Positions 34,455-46,828 of a stretch of 64,000 nt of DNA are shown piece by piece. Source of the stretch: Ecdyonurus torrentis (Eukaryota; Arthropoda; Insecta; Ephemeroptera; Heptageniidae); the NCBI GenBank assembly GCA_949318235.1, contig OX439131.1, positions 44,737,726-44,801,725 on the forward strand, written 5' to 3'. The notes under the pieces were generated by a model that saw only the letters and a list, made by a program, of their open reading frames with translations, was not told where the DNA came from and did no database searches. Within the stretch, counting starts at the first letter, position 1. Each line of letters opens with the position of its first letter. The translations under genes were made by a program, and so were the position numbers.

Positions 34455-37400
34455 GTATGTACAGAGTAATGGAAAGGTTTTGTATCCCGGTCGGTCGGTC
34501 GGGGACCGGTGCACATCATGATGCACCTGATTATTTTCAACTTCTTTTTACTGTATGCGTACCGAAGCGAAGTGTCACCAAACACTTTCAATTGATTATG
34601 CTTATGGTAGTAGAAAAAAAAATATCTAGCATACAACATAAATATGCAATGCATACATTCAGTCACACATGAAAACGGGTATGAAAGGGAACGGAGTGCA
34701 GTTGATTGCATTTACATATTTATTCTATGCCCATGAAAGTTTTTGGTGACATTTTGGTATATCTTATTACATAAGAATGTGGTTTTAATAAATTGTGTAA
34801 TGCTTTTGGTGTTGAATAAAACTCCCTTATTTTATGAAGTTTTAGCAGATTATATAATAAATAATTTCTGTATTTTAATAAATGCATATTATTTTAAAGG
34901 ATGTGACAAAGGTGACGGAGTTGTACATAAATCGCCGAGAGAAATATCGTGGTATGTCTCCAAAAGTTGACCTGGGATTATACCAAATTGAACTTCCTAT
35001 GACAGGAAATAAACTGCACCCTATTCTCAACTATATTGAGAATTTTATTAAAGAAACGGCAAATAAAGTTTGTCTAATTCTACGTGACGTTAGTTACAAG
35101 TGAGTTGAAATTTAGCTCTTAGCTATATTTTTCATGTATAAATGTGGTATTGGGTCACCTTCTTGATCGAGTCATTATTTTGTTTGCGCCATCTATTCTT
35201 GTGGTTCAGAAATTTTGTGACCATGGTCGTACCACATCTGCATGACCTCATAGAATAAGTTTGTTTGAATTTGATCGATCTACCAGGGACTGTGAACAAT
35301 GAGTCCCAAACATGAGTGGAGAAGTGTCATTTAAAGTACGTGGAACCTTATGAGTTAAGATGCTCACAATGTTAAAAATTTCTTTCAACAACAGAGTAAC
35401 CCAATACCATACATTTCTGAAATCTTTATTATTAATCTCTGTCTCATTTCATAACATAATATATTGTTATGCAATATTGTCACTCGGATATGAAAACCTC
35501 GGATTAGACATTTGAGTGTTTTCGAAGTTTGAATCGCCATAAAAAAATTGATATCATTTTTGTAATGCACAATTATTTCTGGCCATATATTTTAATAATA
35601 TTACATTTTTATTTCAAGCAGTTTGCTCTCAATTCACACTGTTTTTGTACTCTGTTCAAAAAAGTGAAATTAAAATTATTTTTCCCATGCAACAGTAAGC
35701 CATAAAATTTTCTAATTAATATCATAGATTCAAGAAATGCTACTTATTCTTAATTAATGTACAGTTGAATTTTTTTTGCAAGCAACCCCTTAGCCAAAAT
35801 TTGCAAAAAACGGATCTTGCGTTCTATTAATGTTTTGAAGCTCAAAATTATTTCAGGGGTGCAATTTTGTATTCTTAAAAGAGTTCTTTGCAATATACAA
35901 AATTATTTTAAAATTAACTAAAATTTATGAATTAATTAACTTATAACCCCTGTATTTAAACAGAAAGCAGTACATAAAATGCCTGATGATGGCAACCAGC
36001 AGTAGATCAAAATTTTAAAAATTCATTTAACATCATGGAAATAAGATATATACATTATTAACAAAAGAACATTTTAGGGATTCAAAATTGCACCCCTAAA
36101 ATAATTTTGAGCTTCAAAGCATTTAATAGATTGCAAGATTTTTTTTTTTTTTTTTTTTTTGAAAGTTTTGCAAGTTTTGCAAGTTTTGGCAAAGGGGTTG
36201 CTTGCAAAAAAATTTCATTTGTACATTATAAATCAGCAACATTTCTTGACTCTGCGATATTAATTTGAAACTTTTATTGCTTACAGTTGCATGGGAAAAA
36301 TAATTTTAATTTCACTTTTTTGAACAAAGTTCAAAAGTAGGGTGTTTTAGTTTACTAATTGATGAATTGTGAGCCAATTGTTTGAGATAAAAATGTGAAA
36401 TTAATAAAATATATTTTCAGATATATAGGCTAAGCCGTAAGACAAAAATAATTTCAGTTTTTTGTGACTTTTTATTTTTGTACGCATTATGACGATTCAA
36501 ACTTCGAAAACACTCAAATGTCTAATCCTAGGTTTTGATATCCGAGGGACGATATGTATATATTTTTTTTTACTTGAGGTGTTTTAGTTTGATTTTACTC
36601 TTGTTTCATGTGCATAATCCAGATTGTGTTTGGATTACAAAAAGTCGTATGAGTTTGCAAGGAGAGAGCCTGCAAACGTTGAAGATGCCGTGCAGCTCTT
36701 ACTGCAAATTACTGCTGCTCAAGAGAAAGACTTACCTTTGTTGTCAACAAAAGTAGATTATGTTGAAACACTTATGGAATACCTCACTAAATATGGACAT
36801 TTCAGTGATCAACTGACAGGTGTGTATAGTTGTGAAACCTATATGTGTTTATGCTGTTCTCATACATAATAATGTGTTGTTTTTTTTTGTCTTGCAGGAA
36901 AAGACTACCGTTTAGGAACTCAAGTCATCAAGTTCAGAGCTGCTGCTCAACAAGAAATGGAGCTAAATCTTGATCGTCTGCTTCAGAAAAAGACAGATGA
37001 AGAAAAGATTGTTTCTGATAAACTAGATGATTTTAGTGAAAGGTAAAGTTGTTATTGAAAGTTGCCTACGTTATATTTAACTGACATTCTTTGTGCAGAT
37101 TGCAAGCACTGCTGGCCACATGTAAAGCTTACATGGCAGAGGAACCTCCTGAAGTGAACACAGAGTCAATGCAAGAGCAGGCACAATGCTCAGGAGAGCT
37201 CTGGGAGACACTACACCAGATGAAACGAGAGCTTGAGGTATACAGTTAATAGCTCATGTAATCATGAACTTAAGACTATTTTTTATTTTATTTATTTTTC
37301 CAGGGTCTAAATAGAGATGAAGTTTTACTAGAGTTGGACCAAACTCCATTTCCAAAACTTAGAGAACAAATTGAAGCATTTGAGGCACATTATTCTCTCT

Positions 37401-39757
37401 GGAAATTCACCAAACTATTTTATGAACGGAGAGATTATTGGTTTAATGGGCCTCTCAGCGAAATTGTATCAAATAAAGTTCAGGACGAGGTAGCCAATAT
37501 CAAATCAGAAGTATTTAAAGTTAGGAATGGACTTGCTCAGCAACCTGCTCACCAAGAGATTGCAAAGAGTGTGCTCAACAACATTGCAAATCTTAAAGAT
37601 CCTCTCAGACTTTTGGATGTTGTTTGTAACAAGTCGCTGTGTCCAAGGCATTGGAACAAGGTACATACATTGAATAACATTATATCATAAATGTGTTTTT
37701 ATCCACTAACAATGTCAAAATATTGTGTTCTGATGTGTGTGATTTATTTCATTTAATTTTCCTACAGATGATGATAGAAATTGGAACAGAAACTAATTTG
37801 GGTGAACTGAGCTGTCTACAAGAATGCATTGATGAAAATCTTGTAATGCACATCAAAGTAATGGAAGATGTTTCTGTTGTTGCAACCAATGAATTTGATG
37901 ATAAATTGAAGTTAGACATGATGAAAGAAGAATGGAAAGACATCCACTTTGAGTTGAATCTTTACAAGTAAGCACTCGTGGCGGGGGTTTGTTATGTTTT
38001 AGTTGATTTTACTGCAACTAATGTTGTATGTACTTGATATAGGGACACTGGGGTTAAGATTTTGTCTGCTGTCGACAAAATTCAAGAGACTCTGGATGAA
38101 CACTGTGCCAAGTCCCAGCGTCTGCTCAACTCTGTCTTTGTGGAACCATTCTTTGATGAGATGGAGGAATGGACCAACAGACTACTGAAGATTCAAAAAA
38201 TCTTTGAACTTTGGATTCCTGTAAGTTACTGGCAAGAAGTTATCATCAAAATAATACATACTGATGCTTTTTGTCACTTTGTTCTCAGGTGCAGCAGGGT
38301 TGGATGTATTTGCAGCCAATTTTTGGCTCTGCTGATATTCAGCAACAGATGCCTCAGGAAGGCCAGCAATTTTCTCGTGTCAACAGAATCTTTTTGAAAA
38401 TCATGCAGTACACTCAGGCACATACCCTTGTGATGGATGCCACAGAAAAGCCAAGCCTGCTGGAAGATCTGCAGGAGTGTAATTTACTGCTCACCACCAT
38501 CAAACAACGAGTCAATGACTACTTGGAGAAAAAACGCTCTGCTTTCCCAAGGTGAGCATCTTTTGCAAAATCTACCCAAAAATATACTATTATAGCATTA
38601 ATGCTATTTGTTACTTTTAGATTCTTCTTCTTGTCCAATGATGAACTGCTGGAGATTTTGGCAGAGACTAAAGAACCTCTGCGAGTACAACCTCATCTCA
38701 AAAAGTTCTTTGAGGGTATTAATAAATTGGAGTTCAATGATAATAAAGAAATTCTTGGCATGGAATCAGCAGAGAAGGAAAAGGTGACATTCCTCAACAT
38801 CATCAAGCCTGTGGAGGCTAAGGTAAGCGTCCTATAAGAGGTTTGTGTGTTCAATGTGTTTATGGCATGTATTTTTATCAAAGGGCCTAGTGGAAAGGTG
38901 GCTTCTTCAAGTAGAATGTGAGATGTTTGAGGCCATCAAACATGAGGTACTAAAGGCAGTTGATGACTATGACCAGACACCTCGAAGGGAGTGGGTGCAG
39001 AAGTGGATTGGTCAAGCTGTTCTGTGTGGTGCTACAGTAGCCTGGACAAGAGATGTGGAGGCAGCCATTGTTGCAGATTCACAGTCTGGTGGAGAAGGAA
39101 ACAAACTCAAAGTATGTTTTTTCTTTTGCTCTTTGCAATGTTTTATTATGTACTCTCAAATATTTATTTTCTATCTGACTTCTAGGAGTACCATGCAGTT
39201 TGTGAGAACCAAATTACTGAGCTGGTAGAGCTTGTTCGTACTGACCTTCCAGCTGGACTGAGAATCACTCTAGAAGCTCTTATTGTGATTGACGTGCATG
39301 GTAAGCCTGCTTGCTGCTTAAAGGTATATTATTGTGGCAGTGACACTTGAGTTTATGTGTTTTATTTGTGTAGCCAAGGACGTGGTGAAGCTATTGATTG
39401 ATGAGGGAGTACGGGGCATTGAGGACTTTGTGTGGCTCAGTCAGCTGAGATACTACAAAGGAAACAACACCATCACAGTGCGTATGGTGCAGACGGAGGT
39501 GCCATATGGCTGTGAATATTTGGGCAACACTCCTCGCCTTGTCATCACACCACTCACAGATCGCTGCTACAGGTACAGTATGCTCTCAGTTATAGCTTTT
39601 CTGGGCATGAATTTGTTGGTACAGTATATAATATTTAGCTACTCGGTTTGATATCTAAATTTCTGTAATAAATTTTACACAACTACGATAAAAAAAGTTT
39701 CTATTAATACCTTCTTGCCAACTGTAATGGAAAAATCTCCATCTATTCATAGCCATC

Positions 39758-39793
<36 letters not shown>

Positions 39794-42029
39794 AGTACAG
39801 TTTCTAATTTTGCCAATGTTAATTTTGCAGAACTCTGATGTGTGCCATGGACCTGTACCTGGGAGGTGCTCCTGAAGGTCCTGCCGGCACAGGAAAAACA
39901 GAGACCTCTAAGGATCTGGCCAAAGCCCTGGCCAAACACTGCGTAGTCTTCAACTGCTCTGATCAGTTGGATCATGTAGCCATGGGAAAGTTCTTCAAAG
40001 GAATCTCACAATGTGGTTCATGGGCTTGTTTTGATGAGTTCAACAGAATTGAGCTGGAGGTGTTGTCTGTGGTAGCAGCTCAGATCAACATGATTCAGGA
40101 AGCAAAAATCAGGCAGCAAGTTCGCTTTGATTTTGAGGGCAGCAACATCAAACTAAACCCCTCCTGTCAAGCCATCATCACAATGAATCCTGGGTTAGTA
40201 ACAATATAAGAATAATATTAATAATAATTAAAGAAAAGAAATAGAATACTGTTCTTTCTAGCTAAATTTTTAATGAAAAAAAAAGGGGATATTAAAATAA
40301 AAATGTATTGCTGTGTACTATAGGTATGCTGGTCGTCAAGAGCTGCCTGATAACTTGAAGAGACTTTTCCGTCCAGTGGCAATGATGGTCCCTGACTATG
40401 CTTTGATTGGTGAGCTGTCCCTCTACTCCAGAGGCTTCAAGAATGCCAGACCGTAAGTGTCATATTTCCATGATTTATTTTTGTAGATTGCTGCAAATGT
40501 TGTTTTTGATTTTATTAGGCTGGCTGTGAAAATTGTGCAAACCTACAAGCTGTGCTCAGAGCAACTTTCATCCCAGCCTCACTACGATTATGGCATGCGT
40601 GCAGTCAAGTCTGTGCTAACTGCAGCTGGCAATCTCAAGCTAGCAGACACATCTGGATCTCAGAGTTTAGAAGATGAGTCCAAGCTAGTTTTACGTGCTA
40701 TCATTGACGTCAACAGACCCAAGTTTTTGGCAGAAGATGTGCCTCTGTTTGAGGGTATTGTAGCTGACCTGTTCCCTGGTGTAGACTTACCACCACCAGA
40801 TAGAGGAGAGTTGCTTGAAGCATTGTATGTGGAGCTGAAGCTTAGGAACTTGCAAGCCACAGACTGGTACCTTGAGAAACTTATCCAGCTGTACGAGATG
40901 ATTCTCGTCCGTCACGGTCTTATGCTTGTAGGACCACCTTTTGGAGGGAAAAGTAGTGCCTTTAAGGTATGGTATTTAAATTAGTTTTAAATCTGTGAAG
41001 TCACTAAATTTATATTGCATTCTCACAGGTTCTAGCTGATGCTCTGCGTAAAATCGCAGTGAATCCCAACCAAAAGATGAATGAACATGGCGTGATTTTC
41101 AAAGTGATCAGTACAAAGTCTATTACTAGTGATCAATTGTATGGCTATGTAGATTCTGTGTCTCAAGAATGGCATGATGGTAAGTAACAAATATTTCACA
41201 AAGTATATTATATTGAAATTGACAATGAATGAACATTTTGTTTTCCAGGAGTCCTTGCTCAGACATTCAGAGAGTATGCAAGATCTGAGGCTCCTGAGCG
41301 CAAGTGGATCATCTTGGATGGTCCAGTGGATGCTGTGTGGGTAGAAAACCTCAACACTGTGTTGGATGATAACAAAAAACTGTGTCTCTCTTCAGGAGAA
41401 GTTGTTCAGGTACAAAAATACTTGTTTGGTGTTTTATACAGCAGAATTTTCCACTGCATTTTTATTATTATTATTTTCTTTTGTTATTATTATAACTATT
41501 TGTTGCAGATGTCCAACACCATGAACTTAATTTTTGAGACCGGAGATCTAGACCAAGCTTCCCCAGCAACAGTATCACGTTGTGGCATGGTATTCATGGA
41601 TCCTGGACAGCTTGGGATCTCCTCTGTGATGAAGTCATTTGTTGAGGGTCCACTGCACAAGCACCTCGAGGGCAATGAAGATCAGCTGCAACTGATACAT
41701 GATACAATGAAGTGGCTGCTGCCTCCAAGTTTGACAGCAGTCAAAACTTTATCTCGTTTTGTTGAAACTTCTGACATGCACCAGTTTGATGTGAGTGTAA
41801 AAATATGTATTTCTTTACAGTCCTGCATCTATTACCTTTATCCTTGTCCTTCCATAACCTTGTAACCTTGCCTTCTCACAGAGTTTTGCACGATTGCTGA
41901 ATGGCTTAATAATCATAAAGAAGGAATTTAGTCTTCAGTGGCTGCAAGGAGCTTTGGTCTTTGCTGTAATTTGGGGAGTGGGTTCTACACTCAGAGGTAC
42001 TCTCAAAACATTTTACTATTGCACTTGCC

Positions 42030-42067
<38 letters not shown>

Positions 42068-45000
42068 GGTCTAACCCAATTTAATTTGATACATTTGATA
42101 TTTACAGCTGAGGGTCGCAAAGGCTTTGACACAATGTTCAGAGCTCTTCTCAAAGATAATTCAAGAAAACCTGAAGGTTTTGAACTGTCTGAGCATCAGT
42201 TGATTCCAAATAAAGGTGTAGTTCACGAGTGGTGCTACACAGAGAATGGTACATGGGTGCAGTGGGAAGAGACCCTGGAGCTAGCAGGAGCATCATCTCA
42301 GGTACGTCATTTATCTCAGTAGGTCTGAAGTGGAAGGACTAACAGTATTTATTTCAGGCTAACAAGATGTTAGTACCAACCCCTGAGACTGCTTGTATGC
42401 AGTTCTTCCTGAAGACATGCCTTGAAAGTCGTCTTCCTCTTTTGTTTGTGGGTCCTACTGGCACAGGCAAATCTGTGGTCACAGTAGATCATTTACTGTC
42501 TCTCCCCTCTGAGGAGTATGTGAGTAACATTGTCAACTTCTCTGCCAGGACGTCAGCAGCTCTCACCCTCGACCTCATCATGGACAAGCTGATGAAGTAA
42601 GTGCAAGCTTGCTATGTAATGAATATCAAATATTGATTATTTATGTGATGTTTCAGATTGCCTAGAAGAACATTTGGACCTGAGCCTGGCAAGAAATGTG
42701 TTGTGTTTGTGGATGATCTGAACATGCCACAGAAAGAGGAGTATGGAGCACAGCCTCCCATTGAGTTGTTACGTCAATGGCTGGATCATGGTTATTGGTT
42801 TGATGAAGACACTAGCATGATGCACCTCAAAGATGTGGTAAGTTTATAATATGAGAGAAATCAGTTACAAACAAGTGAATTACATTGCACATTAGAGATG
42901 AAAAGTATTATTACAAAGAAATATTTTTATCTGAAAGAAATGGTATATTTTTATGAGTAGAGACAATAAATAAATAAGTGTTTGTTATTCAGTGATATGA
43001 TAATTTAATAATATCAAATAAATAGTGAGTTTGTGGCGTGGTTTTGCTAACATATAGATATAAAACAAATATGGTATACATAACATTTCTTTGTAGCTTT
43101 GTGATTTATTTGTAACATTGTGTATGGTGTGCAGCTACTGGTGGCAGCCATGGCGGTGCCTGGCAACAATGACGTGACTGACCGGCTGCTGCGTCAGTTC
43201 ATCATCATTGGAGTGGACAAGTACGCTGACACAACTGTCGAGAAGATTTTTGGCACGATGATCCAGGGGCATTTCTCAAAAGAAGTGGCCACTCTGGGCA
43301 GCGTAAGTCATGTCTGTTTTTCTTGGATTTAAGTACATAATGTAAACTTTATAGCTTCAACAATTTTATAGAAGTTTCAAATTTCTAAAAAGTTAGTAAC
43401 ATTTTAACTGACTATTGTTTCCCCCCTTTTTTTTTTTAGTTTATTATTATTATAATTATTGCCCATGCATGAGCAACTTAAAATTTAGATACATAGCTGT
43501 TTGAAAAAATGCATAATATTATTTTCTGTCTTTGCATCATAGGCTATTGTGACTGCAAGCATGCAAACCTTTGCTGAGGCCTCAACTCACTTCCGCCCTC
43601 TGCCATCTACTTGTCACTACCTTTTCAATCTTCGTGACATTTCACGTCTCATTCAGGGAGTCATGCTAGTTCCTCCTAGCAAGCTCACAGACCAAGACAA
43701 ACTGATTCGGCTGTGGGCACATGAGGCATACCGTGTCTTTTATGATAGACTTGTAGCTCAATCAGAAAGGTAGCACTGTTTTTCTTTTTGACCGATCAAC
43801 ATTATTAACTTTTCTTGTTTTATTTTGAAAAATGCTAATGTATTGCACTGTTACAGAGAAATGTTTTTTGAAGTGGTAAAGGAGGCTTGCTCTAAAAGTT
43901 TTGGTAAACCATTAAAAGCTGTTCTTGGTGCTTTGGTACCACAGGCAGATGAGGCTTCTGACTCTCACATGCAGAAGCTTTACTTTGGAAACTTTATGAT
44001 TCCTGATGCATTTCCTCGAGAATATGATGAGGTATGTTCAACACTATCTAGATCTTGTCAAGATTTTACAATGTGATATTGTTTTTCAGATCAAGAGCGA
44101 GACTGATCTCAAGTTCAGACTGGAGGCATACCTCAAGGAATACAATGAGACAGCAAGAGCTCCCATGTCCTTCGTGATGTCCCCCTACGCAGTGGGTCAC
44201 ATCTGCCGAGTATCTCGAGTGCTGCAGCAAGCCAATGGTCACGTGCTGCTCATGGGCATGGGCGGCAGTGGACGTCGAAGTGTGGCTCGATTTGCAGCCA
44301 CTCTCGCAGGCTATGACTTGTATGAAGTAAGTAGCTGGAGTGTGCCTGATAGCTACAAGCAGCATTCTTAACAATGAGTAATGTTTCAGATTGAAATGAC
44401 CAAGAGTTTTGGTGTGGCGGAGTGGCGAGATCACCTCCGCATTTTGCTGCGGCGTGCTGGTGCAGAAAGCAAGCAAATGGTGTTTCTCTTCTCAGATACA
44501 CAAGTGGCAGATGAATCCTTCCTTGAGGACATCAACTTGCTGCTCAACACGGGAGACATTCCAAATCTGTATGGTGCTGAGGATAAGGCAGCAATCCTGG
44601 ATGATGTTAGAAAGATTGCGGAAAAAGAGGCAAGTAAATTGTAGTACAGTAAACTGATTTTTTAAACTTAATTTTTACTATTTTCAAAATAACATGAACA
44701 TAAATTTTTTGGCTTTATTTCCCCCATCCATTGTATATTTTTACACTATACATTGAAAATATTTGTGTTACAACATTTGGAGCTAAAATAGAGGATTTCT
44801 AACTGAATTTTATTTCATTTAATTTTTCAGGGCAAGAAGCTCCCACAGAGTATGTTGGCTCAGTACTCATTCTTTATTGAGCTGGTGAAGCAAAATCTGC
44901 ATGTTGTCTTGGCTATGTCACCCATTGGCAAGGAGTTCCGAGAGCGTCTGCGCATGTTTCCCTCACTTATTAATTGCTGCACTCTTGACTGGTAAGATCT

Positions 45001-46796
45001 TTCATTCAATTTTACTTCCTTACAGGTAGATTCACATGGCATTGTTTACTTTTGTTGGGAGGCAAATAAACAATGACATGTAAGATGGAAAAAAGTGGTT
45101 TGAATAGTGAGATGTGTGTGTTCTTTGCAGGCTAACAGACTGGCCTGAAGATATGCTGCAAGATGTAGCAGACGACACCCTCAAGGAAGTGGATCTGTCA
45201 GGAGGACTGGAAGTCGAGGGGTTGTCTGCTAAAATCAAGGCTGAATGTATCAACATGTTCATGTCTTTCCATGTAGATGCCTTGCAGCTCTCTTCAAAGT
45301 AAGTATTACAAGTTGTTACACCACAGTCGCTTGACTTACATTGCTCGCATGTTTTACAGGTATTGGAATGAGTGCAAGCGACGTGTCTACATCACTTCCC
45401 CCTCGTTCCTTGAGCTGCTCAACAGCTTCAAAGCCTTGTATGCCAAGTGTAAGGACAAAATTGAGGCTCGTGCCACTGGTTACCATAATGGCTTAGACAA
45501 ACTGGCATCAGCTTCTAAACAGGTATGAGATTGTAGAATGTAGTATACATGATGTAGAGTGTCTAATGCTAATGTGGTATGATTTTGCAGGTGGGAGAGT
45601 TGCAAGAAGTGCAAAAAGGACTGGAAATTGAACTGAAAACCAAGGCAGCTGAGGTTGCCATAATTATTGAGAACTTAGAGAAAGAAAAATCATCAGTTAA
45701 TGAAATCAAGCAGGTACGTAATGAAAAGAAAAAAAAAGTTTGTCTCGAAAATATTGTGCATTATACCTTAATACTTGATTTATTTGTTGTTCTTTTTGCT
45801 GTTGTTGTTGTTGACAAGATCTAGATTACTAACATGTAATCTTCTGATCAATAAACTTATTTATTTATTTTGTGTGATAGCGAGTACAAGCCGAGGAGGC
45901 CGTGGCAATAGTTCAAGCTCAGGAAGTGGCCAAGCTGGAGGCAAGTGTGAATGAAGAAATGGCAGAAGCAACACCCGCCCTTCAAGCTGCTATCGCTGCT
46001 CTCGACACAATCAAGCCTGCAGACATCACAGTCGTCAAGTCCATGAAAAATCCTCCTCAAGCAATCAAAACTGTCATGGAGGCCATCTGTATTTTAATGG
46101 AAAAGAAACCTGACAAAAAGCAAGACCCAGCAACATTAAAGAAGGTTGATGACTACTGGCCAGCCTCACAGAAATTGCTTAGTGATATGAAATTCATTCA
46201 GAATTTAAAGGAATTTAAGAAAGAAAACATTACTGATGATGTTATTAATAAAATCAGGACTAAGTATGTGTGCTTGCATTCCTCCCCCCCCCCCCCCCCA
46301 CCCCTAGTTTCTAATATACAACTTTGATTGTAACATTATGTGTCCAGATACATGACCAACCCAGACTTCAAGCCTGAAGTGGTGAAGAAATCTTCTGAGG
46401 CATGCGAGGGCTTGCTGCTGTGGGTGTTAGCCATGGAGAAATACAATAGAATTTACAAAGTTGTGGGACCTCTTATTAAAAAGCGTGACGAGGTGACAGC
46501 ACAAGCCGATGCGTCAAGATTAGAGTTACAGAAAAAACAGGATGAAGTTCGAGAGGTAAATTTTTGTCTTGTTTTATATTTTTGACTTTGTATTGATTTA
46601 ACTTAACATTAAGTTATTATATAATTCGGGGTTAAATATAAAATATTTATTTATTATTTATTACAATTTTGTATTGCACAGTATAATTATATGCATTATT
46701 TCTTCTTAACAAATTATTTGTATATGCTATTTAAAATTAGTATTTATCAATTTAAAAGCACACAAGACAAGGTAGGTGTTAATTGTCAAAATCTTC

Positions 46797-46828
<32 letters not shown>

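Noticed and set aside
34187..34711. 174-codon minus-strand open frame opposite dynein exon 2
   Set aside because: It is a shadow of exon 2 and its AT-rich intron with no family resemblance.
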